DNA from: Pedobacter riviphilus
Lineage (GTDB): Bacteria; Bacteroidota; Bacteroidia; Sphingobacteriales; Sphingobacteriaceae
DNA: 64,000 nt
Direction of reading: 5' to 3'
Assembly (NCBI RefSeq): GCF_014692875.1
Contig: NZ_CP061171.1
Span: 1,860,001 to 1,924,000 of the forward strand
Of the stretch, positions 9,801 to 17,954 are shown in pieces. The notes below the pieces were generated by a model. It saw nothing but the letters and a program-made list of their open reading frames with translations, made no database searches and was not told the DNA's origin. A program made the translations under genes and the position numbers. Position 1 is the first letter of the stretch. The number at the start of each line of letters is the position of its first letter.

Positions 9801-10048
9801 GCAGCACCTCCGCTAATCAGCTTTGCCACACCACCAGTAATTGGCATCACGTAGATATCGCCCAATAAATCAAAGGCAATTTCCTGTCCATCGGCACTTA
9901 CATCAAGGTTCATCCAGGTACCTTCATCAGTATTTAAAGTGAAGCTTTTGGTTGTTCCGAGATATTTTTCAATGTCCCATTTCTTCTCTTGGGCATTTGA
10001 ACTGAAAAATAATAAGGAAAGAGCGGATAGAAAATAGAGGTGTTTCAT
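6821..10048 (-). CDS. secreted TolB-propeller amidohydrolase
   Basis: 1075-aa exported protein in two halves. A signal peptide (residues 1-19, ending SSNA) leads into TolB/WD40-like propeller repeats (about 40-600) with recurring FSPNGKYISYTSDKSGG-type blades. The C-terminal half is an amidohydrolase-superfamily metal enzyme: MPGIVDVHAHL gives the H-x-H metal pair, later GIEHSIP and NLGAHGQ supply further His ligands, and the end has GSLEVGKLADMVIMDANPL, typical of imidazolonepropionase/prolidase-like members. Likely periplasmic hydrolysis of a peptide-like or cyclic amide substrate; true substrate unknown. It lies 14 bp after the YhcG-like gene on the same strand. Confidence 0.9.
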   Translation of the reverse strand: MKHLYFLSALSLLFFSSNAQEKKWDIEKYLGTTKSFTLNTDEGTWMNLDVSADGQEIAFDLLGDIYVMPITGGVAKLISGGAAWDVQPRFSPNGKYISYTSDKSGGDNIWIMNRDGSGKKQITKESFRLLNNATWMPNSEYIVARKHFTASRSLGAGEMWMYSINGGDGVQLTKRKNDQQDAGEPNVSPDGRYVYFSEDVSPGPNFEYSKDPNGTIYAIRQLDLTTGKLNTLINEQGGACRPQVSPDGNLIAFVKRVRLKSTLYVQNLKTGEEWPVNEDLSHDQQETWAIFGVYPNFAWTPDSKSIVFYAKGKIRKTEIGTLINSTIPFQANTIQTVQKALHFEQQVFNNEFSAKMLRQLTTSPDGKIIVFNAAGYLYKQELPAGTPERLTNGLDFEFEPAFSPDGKYVVYTTWSDELRGAIKRTDVKSGKTIMLSDEKGFYYSPQYSTKGDKIVFRKGSGNDVLGYNYGRGTGIFIMPANGGAKTLILDNGIRPQFNNTDTRIYFQSYADGKKALKSIDLNGANERTHFTSQYANQFVISPDNKWVAFNELFNVYITPMINIGAAQDASAGNKAIPVTKVTTDGGTYIQWSADSKSLHWTLGPKYFTIDVNSAFNFDGTTPKTEASAININLVLKSDMPTGIVALKGARIISMKGDEVIENGTIITDGNKITAIGKADAVSIPVNAKVIDVNGKTIMPGIVDVHAHLRTSPDGITPQNDWSYMANLAFGVTTSHDPSSNTEMVFSQSEMLKAGRMVGPRVYSTGSILYGADGDFKVVINSLDDALANLRRLKAVGAFSVKSYNQPRREQRQQILEAARQLNMEVVPEGGSTFFTNMNMVADGHTGIEHSIPVLPVYKDVTTLWNNTEVGYTPTLIVAYGGQWGENYWYDRTNVWENEKLMTYTPRSIVDARARRRTTSEYSDYNHIDIAKATKQIADGGTKVNLGAHGQIQGLGAHWELWMLVQGGFSPLQAIRAATLNGASYLGMNKEIGSLEVGKLADMVIMDANPLDDIRNSEKIKYVMINGRLYDSATLNEVGTREKLRGKLWFENAKGNGYIIPNGESETWTFTVPHCD

Positions 10049-10062
10049 TATATTTTTGATGG

Positions 10063-11031
10063 TTATTTAAACAATTCGTGTATTTTTCTCTGGAGTAATT
10101 TTTTGTCAGGTAACTGGGTTTTATACTCAGCGACCAAAGTAGGAGAGAGGCTTCTGCTTAATGCATATTCTACTACTTCGTTGTCTTTATCCTTGCAAAG
10201 CAGAATGCCAATACTTGGATTTTCGTTTGATTTTTTAACATCCCTATCTAAAGCTTCTAAATAGAAGTTTAATTGGCCTAAATGTTCGGGTTTGAATTTA
10301 TCTACTTTTAATTCAAATGCAACTAAACATTGTAAGCCACGGTGATAAAAAAGCAAATCGATATAAAAATCGCTGTTGCCAACCTGTATTTTATATTCTT
10401 CACTAATAAATAAAAAGTCTTTTCCGAGTTCAAGAATGAAATTTCTCATTTCCTTAATTAAGCTTTTTTGTAGCTCGCTTTCGTTGTGTGGTTCTGGAAG
10501 ATTAAGAAATTCAAATACATAGCTATCCTTGAAAACAGTTTCAATATCATTTTGTAAAACTCTCACCAGTGGTGAGAGTTTTGTATTTCCCATTATAGAT
10601 CTTTCATAGTGGCTAGCAGATATTTGCCTGTCAAGTTCTCGCTTGCTATATTTTTCTCTTTGACAAAGTTTTAAATAGAATTCTTTTTCCTCTATGGATT
10701 TTAACCTGGAAAGAATAATTAGATTATGAGTCCAGCTAATTTCTCTCAACAGTGTTGAGAGTTTTGGGTAATCTTTATAGCTTTCATAAAACTGCTTCAT
10801 CCGCCAAAGATTTTTGTCCGAAAAACCCTTTAAATCGGGTTCGTTTTTTGATAAAAATTCCGCCAACTGCTTTACGACAGATTGTCCCCATTCGGCATTT
10901 TTGACCTTGTTGTGAATATACTCGCCGATATTCCAATACAGATTAATTAATGTAGAATTTACAGTCTTTAAGGCAGCCGTTCGGGCATTTTTAATTAAGC
11001 TTATAATATCTGCAAACTGCGTTTCTAACAT
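10063..11031 (-). CDS. YhcG-family (DUF1016) PDDEXK nuclease-like protein
   Basis: 322 aa with the two DUF1016 parts: an N-terminal helical DNA-binding-like region (residues 1-150, including LINLYWNIGEYI and WGQSVVKQL) and a C-terminal PDDEXK nuclease fold (about 190-300) where NSDFYIDLLFYHRGL supplies the Asp and AFELKV the E-x-K. Relatives include E. coli YhcG and transposase-related Rpn-like nucleases; a role in DNA turnover or element maintenance is likely but unproven. Two sharp palindromes lie inside the coding sequence (10556-10582 and 10743-10761). A CAAAGTTA element at 11049-11056 gives a minus-strand -7 just upstream. Confidence 0.88.
   Translation of the reverse strand: MLETQFADIISLIKNARTAALKTVNSTLINLYWNIGEYIHNKVKNAEWGQSVVKQLAEFLSKNEPDLKGFSDKNLWRMKQFYESYKDYPKLSTLLREISWTHNLIILSRLKSIEEKEFYLKLCQREKYSKRELDRQISASHYERSIMGNTKLSPLVRVLQNDIETVFKDSYVFEFLNLPEPHNESELQKSLIKEMRNFILELGKDFLFISEEYKIQVGNSDFYIDLLFYHRGLQCLVAFELKVDKFKPEHLGQLNFYLEALDRDVKKSNENPSIGILLCKDKDNEVVEYALSRSLSPTLVAEYKTQLPDKKLLQRKIHELFK
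10556..10582. repeat. perfect 12-bp palindrome inside the DUF1016 gene
   Basis: Arms AAAACTCTCACC and GGTGAGAGTTTT flank the three-base loop AGT. It codes for the KLSPLVR segment on the minus strand. A related palindrome with the same AGT loop lies 176 bp away in the same gene. Confidence 0.75.
10743..10761. repeat. perfect 8-bp palindrome inside the DUF1016 gene
   Basis: Arms CTCTCAAC and GTTGAGAG around the loop AGT, coding for KLSTLLR on the minus strand. It is a diverged copy of the palindrome at 10556-10582. Confidence 0.7.
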
Positions 11032-11048
11032 GTAATTTTCTTAATGAG

Positions 11049-11056
11049 CAAAGTTA
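11049..11056 (-). promoter_or_regulatory. candidate -7 element for the DUF1016 gene
   Basis: Read on the minus strand this is TAACTTTG, a TAnnTTTG match 18 bases upstream of the ATG at 11031. No convincing -33 element was found. Confidence 0.4.
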
Positions 11057-11124
11057 ATAATCTTTTCTAAAGATGATTTTTTCAATTTCTAACAATAATA
11101 AGTAGCGATTTTAGATTAAATGTA

Positions 11125-11132
11125 TAGTTTTG
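11125..11132 (+). promoter_or_regulatory. candidate -7 element for recQ
   Basis: TAGTTTTG matches TAnnTTTG. The recQ ATG at 11146 lies 13 bases downstream, so the transcript would have a very short or absent leader. No clear TTTG upstream. Confidence 0.35.
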
Positions 11133-11145
11133 ATACTGCCGATTT

Positions 11146-13038
11146 ATGACAGCAATAGAGATTTTACAAAAATATTGGGGACACCAGTCTTTTAGACCTT
11201 TACAGGAAGATATTATTGCCTCCGTTTTAGAAGGGAAAGACAGTTTAGCATTGTTGCCTACCGGGGGTGGTAAATCAATTTGTTTTCAGGTTCCTGCTTT
11301 GGTTAAAGAGGGGATTTGTATAGTAGTTTCGCCACTAATTGCCCTGATGAAAGACCAGGTAGAAAATCTGAAATCGAAGGGGATTGAAGCCATTGCCATT
11401 TATGCCGGAATGGGTAAACGTGAAATCGATATCTTACTGGATAATTGTATTTACGGAAAAATTAAGTTTCTTTATTTATCCCCAGAGCGTTTATTGTCTG
11501 ATTTGGTACGGGTTCGCATTTCTTACATGAACGTGAACCTGATTGCGGTTGATGAGGCGCATTGTATTTCTCAATGGGGTTACGATTTCAGGCCGCCATA
11601 CCAACAGATTTCCAAACTCCGCGAAATTCTGCCGAATGTTCCTGTTTTAGCGCTAACCGCAACAGCTACCGAATTTGTTAGAAAAGATATTATAGAAAAA
11701 CTGGAAATGAAAGACCCACAGGTTTTTGTTAAAAGTTTTGCAAGGGATAATCTAAGCTATGTGGTTTTTGGTAATGAAGATAAATATAAAAAGCTGATCG
11801 ATATTTGTAATAATGTTAAGGGTACGGGTTTGGTATATGTTCGCAATCGCAGGGAAACCGCAGAAGTGGCCAATTTTATTAGCCGAAATGGAATTAAAGC
11901 CGATTTTTACCACGCTGGGTTGGAACGCGATATACGCTTTTTAAAGCAGGAGGCGTGGAAGAGCAACAAAACCCGGATCATGGTGGCTACTAATGCCTTT
12001 GGAATGGGGATAGATAAGGCAGACGTTCGTTTTGTGGTGCATTTAGACTTACCAGAAAGTTTGGAAGCCTATTACCAGGAAGCAGGCAGGGCAGGGCGCG
12101 ACGAAAAGCGAAGTTACGCCGTTCTTTTAGCTCATCAGTCTGATATTTTGGGCCTGGAATCCAGATACCTGGATAGTTTTCCGTCTCCAGAAGAAATCAG
12201 AAAAACCTATCATCATCTAGGCAATTATTTTCAGCTGGCATTTGGTGCTGGCGAAGGTTTAACCTTTACCTTTGATATCGCTGATTTCAGTAAGCGATTT
12301 AATATTAGTGTTTTAAAAACAATTTCTGCGATGAAGTTTTTAGAACACGACGGTTATCTTACCTTATCTGAAAGTGTTTTCCTCCCATCAAGAATGATGT
12401 TTATTGCCAGCCATGAAGATATTTACCGTTTTCAGATCGAAAATAAAGCCTACGATGGGATTATAAAGACGATTTTGCGTTCGTACGGTGGAGCTTTTGA
12501 CGGTTTTGTTAAGATTAACGAAGCCGATTTAGCAAAAAAAACAGGGTTGTCTTATAAAGAGATTCTTGCTTTATTGAATAAGTTACAGGCCATCGAATTG
12601 CTTACGTATATTCAACAGACGGATCAGCCACAGTTACAATATGTTAGGCCAAGGGTGGATATGGATCATTTTGACCTGGATGTAAAATACCTGGAACTGA
12701 GAAAAGAAATCTTACACAAACAGATCAACGCGGTGGTGGGGTATGCTTCATCTAATTTATGCAGAAGCATTCAGCTACTCAATTATTTTGACGAACACAA
12801 CGCTACGAAATGTGGGGTTTGCGATGTTTGCTTAGCTGAAAAAAGAGCTGAAAATAACAGTCAAATGAGCGAAGAAATTGAATATGAAATTGTTTCTTTA
12901 CTTCAACAACAGTCCTTAAGCCTTGACGATCTGGTGATCAGTATTAAAAATGGTGCAGAAGCAGAAAGAATTGATGCGATAAGAGAATTATTAGATGCAG
13001 GTAAGATTAAAACAGATGGAAAGAAGTATTATCTTTAG
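11146..13038 (+). CDS. recQ: ATP-dependent DNA helicase, RecQ family (short form)
   Basis: 3'-5' superfamily 2 helicase for repair and recombination intermediates. Visible motifs: LLPTGGGKSICFQ (Walker A, near residue 40), VDEAHCISQWGYDFRP (DEAH plus RecQ aromatic loop, near 134), LALTATAT, and ATNAFGMGIDKADVRFV with YYQEAGRAGRD (motifs V and VI). The zinc-binding cysteines are CRS and CGVCDVC near 540-563. Only about 65 residues follow, so at 630 aa it lacks the usual full winged-helix plus HRDC tail of classical RecQ (600-730 aa). Bacteroidota often carry two RecQ types; this is the shorter. Monocistronic. Confidence 0.93.
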   Translation: MTAIEILQKYWGHQSFRPLQEDIIASVLEGKDSLALLPTGGGKSICFQVPALVKEGICIVVSPLIALMKDQVENLKSKGIEAIAIYAGMGKREIDILLDNCIYGKIKFLYLSPERLLSDLVRVRISYMNVNLIAVDEAHCISQWGYDFRPPYQQISKLREILPNVPVLALTATATEFVRKDIIEKLEMKDPQVFVKSFARDNLSYVVFGNEDKYKKLIDICNNVKGTGLVYVRNRRETAEVANFISRNGIKADFYHAGLERDIRFLKQEAWKSNKTRIMVATNAFGMGIDKADVRFVVHLDLPESLEAYYQEAGRAGRDEKRSYAVLLAHQSDILGLESRYLDSFPSPEEIRKTYHHLGNYFQLAFGAGEGLTFTFDIADFSKRFNISVLKTISAMKFLEHDGYLTLSESVFLPSRMMFIASHEDIYRFQIENKAYDGIIKTILRSYGGAFDGFVKINEADLAKKTGLSYKEILALLNKLQAIELLTYIQQTDQPQLQYVRPRVDMDHFDLDVKYLELRKEILHKQINAVVGYASSNLCRSIQLLNYFDEHNATKCGVCDVCLAEKRAENNSQMSEEIEYEIVSLLQQQSLSLDDLVISIKNGAEAERIDAIRELLDAGKIKTDGKKYYL

Positions 13039-13167
13039 CGAGTATAAAATGGTTAACTGTTTAAACTGTAGAAATTAGTTAACTGCAATTTATCTCTTTA
13101 AACAATTTTGCCAACTAAACAATTAACTAGTTAACCAATTAAAACAGTTAACCTCCCAATAAACTAA

Positions 13168-14475
13168 ATGATAACAAAAAACAATAAGAAAACCATCCGT
13201 TCGTGGGCATTCTTCGATTGGGCAAACTCTGCCTATAACTTAGTCATCACTTCTACCATTTTTCCGGCTTATTATACCATTATTACCACCACTAAAGAAC
13301 ATGGTGATAAAGTGCAGTTTTTTGGCAGGACTTATATCAATACCTCACTTTCTAATTATGCCTTATCATTTGCCTATCTGATTATGGCTTTTGCTTTGCC
13401 AATGCTTTCATCCATTGCCGATAGAAGGGGTAATAAAAAATCCTTTATGAAATTCTTCACCTATATGGGTGGAGCGGCCTGTATCGGTTTATATTTCTTT
13501 AAACTCGATACACTTGAAATGAGCATTATTCTATTTGCACTGGCCGCCATGGGATATATCGGTGGGGTATTGTTCAGCAACTCTTATCTGCCAGAAATTG
13601 CAACTGAAGAACATCAGGATCGTGTGAGTGCACAAGGTTTTTCATATGGGTATATTGGTTCGGTTTTACTTCAACTGATCTGTTTTCTATTTGTGCTAAA
13701 ACCAGAATGGTTTGGTATTACCGATGCCTCATTCCCACCTAGGTTATCTTTTTTATTGGTTGGGGTTTGGTGGATAGGTTTCTCCCAGATTCCTTTTTCG
13801 GTACTTCCAAACGGAACACCTCAGCACGATAAAGTAAAAACGAATATCCTTAAAGATGGCTTTAGTGAGTTATCGAAAGTTTGGGCCCAGGTAAAACAAA
13901 TGAAAGTTTTAAAAGGATTTTTAGTTTCGTTTTTTTTCTACTCTATGGGCGTGCAGACCATTATGCTTGCTGCTGCTGGTTTCGCTGAAAAAACATTAAA
14001 ACTAGGAACCGCAAAACTTATTGCAGTGATATTGATTATTCAATTGGTCGCCATTCCTGGAGCAATGTTGATGTCGTTTCTCGCAAAAAAAATAGGCAAT
14101 ATAAACGTACTGATTATGGTCGTTTTAGTGTGGATAGGCTGTTGTGTTTATGGTTATTACATCACAAACGAATACCAGTTTTATTCATTGGCGGCAATTG
14201 TGGGTTTAATTATGGGCGGAATCCAATCTTTATCGCGTTCTACTTACTCTAAATATCTACCGGTTGATACAAAGGATAGCACTTCATTTTTCAGTTTTTA
14301 TGATGTAACGGAGAAATTGGCAATTGTAATTGGCCTTTTCAGTTTTGCATACATTGAAGATTTAACTGGAAATATTCGCTACTCTATTATTGCTTTGGCA
14401 TCATTTTTTATTGTTGGATTAGTTCTTTTAGTACTTCTAAGAAAAAACGAACAGAAAGAATCGCTAAAATTGTAA
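13168..14475 (+). CDS. UMF1-family MFS transporter
   Basis: 435-aa polytopic inner-membrane protein with about twelve hydrophobic segments. The start RSWAFFDWANSAYNLVI is the signature of the UMF1/Atg22-like branch of the major facilitator superfamily, and ADRRGNKKSFMKF after the second or third helix matches the MFS loop 2-3 motif. The substrate of bacterial UMF1 proteins is not established. The ATG at 13168 follows a 129-bp AT-rich gap with TTAACTG-type short repeats. The LutA-like gene starts 19 bp downstream, so the two may be co-transcribed. Confidence 0.88.
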   Translation: MITKNNKKTIRSWAFFDWANSAYNLVITSTIFPAYYTIITTTKEHGDKVQFFGRTYINTSLSNYALSFAYLIMAFALPMLSSIADRRGNKKSFMKFFTYMGGAACIGLYFFKLDTLEMSIILFALAAMGYIGGVLFSNSYLPEIATEEHQDRVSAQGFSYGYIGSVLLQLICFLFVLKPEWFGITDASFPPRLSFLLVGVWWIGFSQIPFSVLPNGTPQHDKVKTNILKDGFSELSKVWAQVKQMKVLKGFLVSFFFYSMGVQTIMLAAAGFAEKTLKLGTAKLIAVILIIQLVAIPGAMLMSFLAKKIGNINVLIMVVLVWIGCCVYGYYITNEYQFYSLAAIVGLIMGGIQSLSRSTYSKYLPVDTKDSTSFFSFYDVTEKLAIVIGLFSFAYIEDLTGNIRYSIIALASFFIVGLVLLVLLRKNEQKESLKL

Positions 14476-14480
14476 GTTTG
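14473..14480 (+). promoter_or_regulatory. candidate -7 element for the LutA-like gene
   Basis: TAAGTTTG matches TAnnTTTG and is followed by CAG; it overlaps the stop of the transporter gene and lies 14 bases before the next ATG. No -33 match, so co-transcription with the transporter remains possible. Confidence 0.35.
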
Positions 14481-14494
14481 CAGTCGTTAAGAAT

Positions 14495-15235
14495 ATGATG
14501 AAAGTAGAATTATTTGTGCCTTGTTTTGTAGATCAGCTCTATCCTGAAACCGCTTTTAATACTTTAAGGTTATTAGAAAAATCGGGATGTAATGTAACCT
14601 ACAATTCAAAACAGACCTGTTGTGGGCAACCAGCATATAATGCGGGTTATTGGGATGAAGCTAAAGAAGTAGGCACGAAGTTTTTGAGCGATTTTACTGA
14701 AAATACTTATGTGGTAGCACCGTCGGCATCGTGTGTAGGCATGGTGAAAGGTGGATTTAATGATCTGTTTACCAATACCATTGTGCACAACAAATGCCGC
14801 AGTCTGCAATCGAATATATGGGAGCTTTCTGATTTTCTGGTAAACGTGGCCAAAAAGGATTATTTTGGTGCTGAACTGGAGGGAAAAGCCGTTTATCACG
14901 ATTCTTGCAGTGCTTTACGCGAGTGTAAAATCAAAGATGAGCCCCGCCTCTTACTTTCTAAAGTACATGGCTTGGAAATGATTGAGATGGAAGATACAGA
15001 TATGTGCTGTGGTTTCGGTGGAACATTTGCAGTTAAGTTCGATGCCATTTCATCAGCAATGGCCGAGCAGAAAGTTAATCATGCGTTGGCACAGCAGGCA
15101 GATTATATCATTTCGACCGATTTATCCTGTCTTTTACACCTTCAAGGTTATATTGATAAAAATAATCTGGCCATTAAAACCATGCACATTGCCGATGTAC
15201 TTTGTAATGGTTGGCTAGAGAGTACAGAATATTAG
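14495..15235 (+). CDS. LutA/YkgE-like iron-sulfur cysteine-rich (CCG domain) protein
   Basis: 246 aa with two CCG domains: KQTCCGQPAYNAGY near residue 35 and DTDMCCGFGGTFAVKF near residue 165, each with the CCG core that in related proteins (LutA, heterodisulfide reductase HdrB, glycolate oxidase GlcF) holds an iron-sulfur cluster. LutA works with LutB and LutC in lactate oxidation; no lutB or lutC is present here, so the pathway assignment is open. VYHDSC near 132 gives an additional cluster cysteine. It starts 19 bp after the UMF1 transporter. Confidence 0.88.
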   Translation: MMKVELFVPCFVDQLYPETAFNTLRLLEKSGCNVTYNSKQTCCGQPAYNAGYWDEAKEVGTKFLSDFTENTYVVAPSASCVGMVKGGFNDLFTNTIVHNKCRSLQSNIWELSDFLVNVAKKDYFGAELEGKAVYHDSCSALRECKIKDEPRLLLSKVHGLEMIEMEDTDMCCGFGGTFAVKFDAISSAMAEQKVNHALAQQADYIISTDLSCLLHLQGYIDKNNLAIKTMHIADVLCNGWLESTEY

Positions 15236-15238
15236 GTT

Positions 15239-15372
15239 AAACCTCGCAGGTTTCAAAAATCTGCAGGGTTTTCTTTTGAAAGAACCACTGTTTTGTGTAA
15301 AATAAACCTGACCGCCAGCGTTATCCCGATTTAAAGATCAATTTTAAATTGGAGCGTACGTTCAATCGGGAT
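15239..15372. repeat. hairpins in the 358-bp gap before the DUF4412-like gene
   Basis: Just after the LutA-like stop is AAACCT-CGC-AGGTTT (15239-15253), a possible terminator without a T tract. Further on, ATCCCGATT (15323-15331) is matched by AATCGGGAT (15364-15372), a 9-bp inverted repeat around a 32-base centre. The remainder, to 15593, shows no gene, only the promoter listed next. Confidence 0.5.
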
Positions 15373-15537
15373 TAAGCAGAGGGCAGGATTACCGCAACCA
15401 AAGAACCATTGCAATTGCTTTTCAAAAAACAAGCTCTATTGTAAAAAATAAATTACATCTGCCTTTAAACAGCTTGCTCAGTCAATCCAGCTGTTGATTT
15501 TAACACAATTTAACATGTTTTACGTTACAATCTACAA

Positions 15538-15545
15538 TATCTTTG
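15538..15545 (+). promoter_or_regulatory. -7 promoter element for the DUF4412-like gene
   Basis: TATCTTTG is identical to the thrS -7 element and matches TAnnTTTG. It lies 48 bases before the ATG at 15594, leaving a leader of about 40 bases. The -33 is weak (TGTT about 18 bases upstream). Confidence 0.5.
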
Positions 15546-15593
15546 TTAAACCTTTTTAAGGCTTTCGTATCTAACAGACAAAACAAAATCGTA

Positions 15594-16490
15594 ATGAAAA
15601 AAATAATCTTCGCTTTACTGGGCGTTTTATCAATGGCATCAATTGCAAATGCGCAGCAGAAAAAAACCTCGGGAGCAATACAATTCGAAAATACTATCGA
15701 TCCGGCGGCAATGGCTTCGGCAAGTGGCATACAGTTAACGGATCAAATGAAAGCAAGGATGCCTTCTACAAGTAAAAGTAATTTCGAATTATTGTTTACA
15801 GCTACCAATGCCAGTTACATGCCGGTTGAAGAAACTGAAGATAGCAACGGTGCAGGCGGCGGTGGCGGTGGAATGGGCCGTATGATGATGCGTTTTGGTG
15901 GTGCAGGTGGCAACCGCGAGTACTATTATGTTTTTGCCGACAAAAGCTTAACAGAAGTTTTTGACCTAAACGACACTACTTATTATATGCCCAGTAAATT
16001 AACCCTGTCTACTTCTGGTCCAATCGGCTCATTCAGAATGGGAGGTGGTAATCCTAACGATACCACTAAGGCAAAGCCTGCCCCGGCACCAAAAATAGAA
16101 GTGGTGAAAACAGATTCTACTAAACAGATTTTAGGTTTTACCTGTCACCAGGCAATTGTAAGATCAACAAGGGCGATCAAAATTTTAGACATGGATAAAA
16201 ACGTGGTAGAAGAAACTAAAATCTGGTACACAAAAGATTTGGGCTTCGATTTTTCTCCAAACCCAAATATGTGGACTGAAGGTGCGGTTTTAGCGATCGA
16301 AGGTAGAGGTAATAGCACAATTGCCAAAAGCATCGAATATAGAAATGTAAGTGCAAAAGATGTAACTGCACCTAAAAAAGCAAAACTGATCACTGCCGAA
16401 GAGTATAAAACTAAAATGGAGAACATGATGAAACGTTTTAGACAGAACAGACCTGGTGGTGGACAAGTAAGAGCATTTGGAATAAATTAA
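15594..16490 (+). CDS. secreted DUF4412/GLPGLI-like protein
   Basis: 298 aa from the ATG at 15594, which begins a clear signal peptide (MKKIIFALLGVLSMASIANA, cleavage before QQKK). The frame runs open upstream to 15543, but that would bury the signal peptide behind 17 residues. A low-complexity Gly/Met stretch (about residues 88-110) is followed by YYYVFADKSLTEVFD, LGFTCHQAIVR and LGFDFSPNPNMWTEGAVL, the layout of DUF4412 and GLPGLI-family envelope proteins of Bacteroidota, whose function is unknown. The C-terminus is basic (MKRFRQNRPGGG). A terminator follows. Confidence 0.8.
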   Translation: MKKIIFALLGVLSMASIANAQQKKTSGAIQFENTIDPAAMASASGIQLTDQMKARMPSTSKSNFELLFTATNASYMPVEETEDSNGAGGGGGGMGRMMMRFGGAGGNREYYYVFADKSLTEVFDLNDTTYYMPSKLTLSTSGPIGSFRMGGGNPNDTTKAKPAPAPKIEVVKTDSTKQILGFTCHQAIVRSTRAIKILDMDKNVVEETKIWYTKDLGFDFSPNPNMWTEGAVLAIEGRGNSTIAKSIEYRNVSAKDVTAPKKAKLITAEEYKTKMENMMKRFRQNRPGGGQVRAFGIN

Positions 16491-16516
16491 TTAAGACCAC
16501 CATAATTGTTTTATTT

Positions 16517-16549
16517 AGCCCTGAATTTCAAGCATTCAGGGCTTTTTTT
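16517..16549 (+). terminator. intrinsic terminator after the DUF4412-like gene
   Basis: Perfect 10-bp stem AGCCCTGAAT / ATTCAGGGCT with a 7-base loop followed by seven T. Located 27 bases after the stop codon. Confidence 0.85.
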
Positions 16550-16633
16550 GTATCATTTTTGAAAAGGTTGGCTTTAGTTTTTGCATATAAATTGAGAATA
16601 ACTAATATTGGGGTTAATATAACCTAGCCAAAA

Positions 16634-17716
16634 GTGATTACAGCCGAGAACAAAACAAATTTATTAGCAACCAAACAACATTTCGAAATTTTAGATGGAT
16701 TAAGGGGAGTAGCGGCTATTGTGGTGGTAATTTATCACTTTATGGAAATCGCGATTACTAATTATAATAAAAATTTCCTTTCGCATGGTTTCCTTGCTGT
16801 AGACTTTTTTTTCTGTTTGTCGGGTTTTGTAATTGCCTATGCTTATGATAGCCGTGCCCCACATATGGGGATTACACAGTTCTTTAAATTAAGGCTTATC
16901 CGTTTGCATCCGCTGGTACTTATCGGTTCCGTTTTAGGACTGATCACATTTCTGATCGATCCATACAGCGATCTTTATGAGGTTTATGGATTTGGGAAAA
17001 CCTTTCTTTTGTTTTTATCCTCAGCTTTTTTAATCCCTTATCCGGCCATGCCCGAGCGGTATACCAATTTATTCTGTTTAAATGCACCGGCCTGGTCGTT
17101 ATTTTGGGAATATATTGCCAATATCTTTTACATTTTTCTGCTTTATCGTTTAGGTAAAAAATCATTGATCGCGCTGGTTGTGGTAGGTGCAGTATGCCTC
17201 TGTTATGTTGCATTTCGTGCTACCAATGTAGGCGGAGGCTGGGGCGGACAGAACTTTTGGGATGGTGGGGCGCGCGTGCTGTATTCTTTTACGGCAGGTA
17301 TGTTGGTTTACCGTTTCAATTGGATCATCAAAAATAAACTTGGCTTTTTTGGTATGATTTTGCTTTTGCTCGCCGCCTTTTTAGTTCCTTTTAATGATAA
17401 ATACAATTGGATTACCGAACCGATACTTGTACTATTTTACTTTCCGCTTTTAGTAGCTTTGGGCGCAGGTACAGCATTAAATCCATCGTTTAAAAAACTT
17501 TGTAATCTATCGGGCGAAATATCATACCCGCTTTATATGGTACATTATCCATTTGTATGGATATTTTTAACCTATGTAGCCGAAGTTCAGCCACCAGCTT
17601 CCTCACTTTGGGTGGTTATCCCGGTTTCGGTGTTGACTTTAATTCTTTTCTCTTACCTGGTGATGAAGTTTGTAGATGTTCCTTTACGTAAATATCTGAA
17701 GACTAAATTCTTATAG
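16634..17716 (+). CDS. acyltransferase 3 family membrane protein
   Basis: 360-aa polytopic membrane protein of the OafA/NodX-like acyltransferase family, which O-acylates sugars of surface glycans. The N-terminus has EILDGLRGVAAIVVVIYHF with the conserved Arg and His, then HGFLAVDFFFCLSGFVIAYAY, followed by FFKLRLIRLHPL; about ten hydrophobic segments follow. GTG at 16634 is the start: no ATG lies upstream in frame and it places the motif about 20 residues in. Standalone gene; not near enough to the capsule locus to assume a link. Confidence 0.88.
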   Translation: MITAENKTNLLATKQHFEILDGLRGVAAIVVVIYHFMEIAITNYNKNFLSHGFLAVDFFFCLSGFVIAYAYDSRAPHMGITQFFKLRLIRLHPLVLIGSVLGLITFLIDPYSDLYEVYGFGKTFLLFLSSAFLIPYPAMPERYTNLFCLNAPAWSLFWEYIANIFYIFLLYRLGKKSLIALVVVGAVCLCYVAFRATNVGGGWGGQNFWDGGARVLYSFTAGMLVYRFNWIIKNKLGFFGMILLLLAAFLVPFNDKYNWITEPILVLFYFPLLVALGAGTALNPSFKKLCNLSGEISYPLYMVHYPFVWIFLTYVAEVQPPASSLWVVIPVSVLTLILFSYLVMKFVDVPLRKYLKTKFL

Positions 17717-17747
17717 GAGATATTTGCAAATATTTAAGTTTTACCGC

Positions 17748-17822
17748 CGTCGCCCTGAACCGAGCCTTAGCAAGCTCAGCGAAGGTAATTCATTTCAGGG
17801 GCCATTTCGTAAGTAAGATGAC
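17748..17822. repeat. dispersed intergenic repeat remnant
   Basis: CGTCGCCCTGAA at the left and TTTCAGGGG plus GATGACC to the right are arms of the same type as the repeats at 3971, 6373 and 21694. It occupies the gap between the acyltransferase gene and the thrS promoter. Confidence 0.45.
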
Positions 17823-17854
17823 CGTGTTAATGTAGGTGCCTTTAAAAACTTTAT

Positions 17855-17885
17855 CTTGTTTTTTAGCCGAAAATCCGTATCTTTG
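17855..17885 (+). promoter_or_regulatory. promoter of the thrS-infC-rpmI-rplT operon
   Basis: CTTG at 17855-17858, 19 bases, then TATCTTTG at 17878-17885 fits the Bacteroidota TTTG-N19-21-TAnnTTTG pattern with one mismatch. Start of transcription would be near 17892, giving a leader of about 60 AT-rich bases before the thrS ATG; I see no strong leader hairpin in it. Confidence 0.65.
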
Positions 17886-17954
17886 CACAAAATAGAATCA
17901 CATTGTAAGTGATCTTTAAAGCTTTTTTATTTAAAATTTAAATCATAGTTGTAG

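Noticed and set aside
15543..15593. Upstream extension of the DUF4412-like gene
   Set aside because: It would place residues before the signal peptide and overlap the -7 element TATCTTTG.
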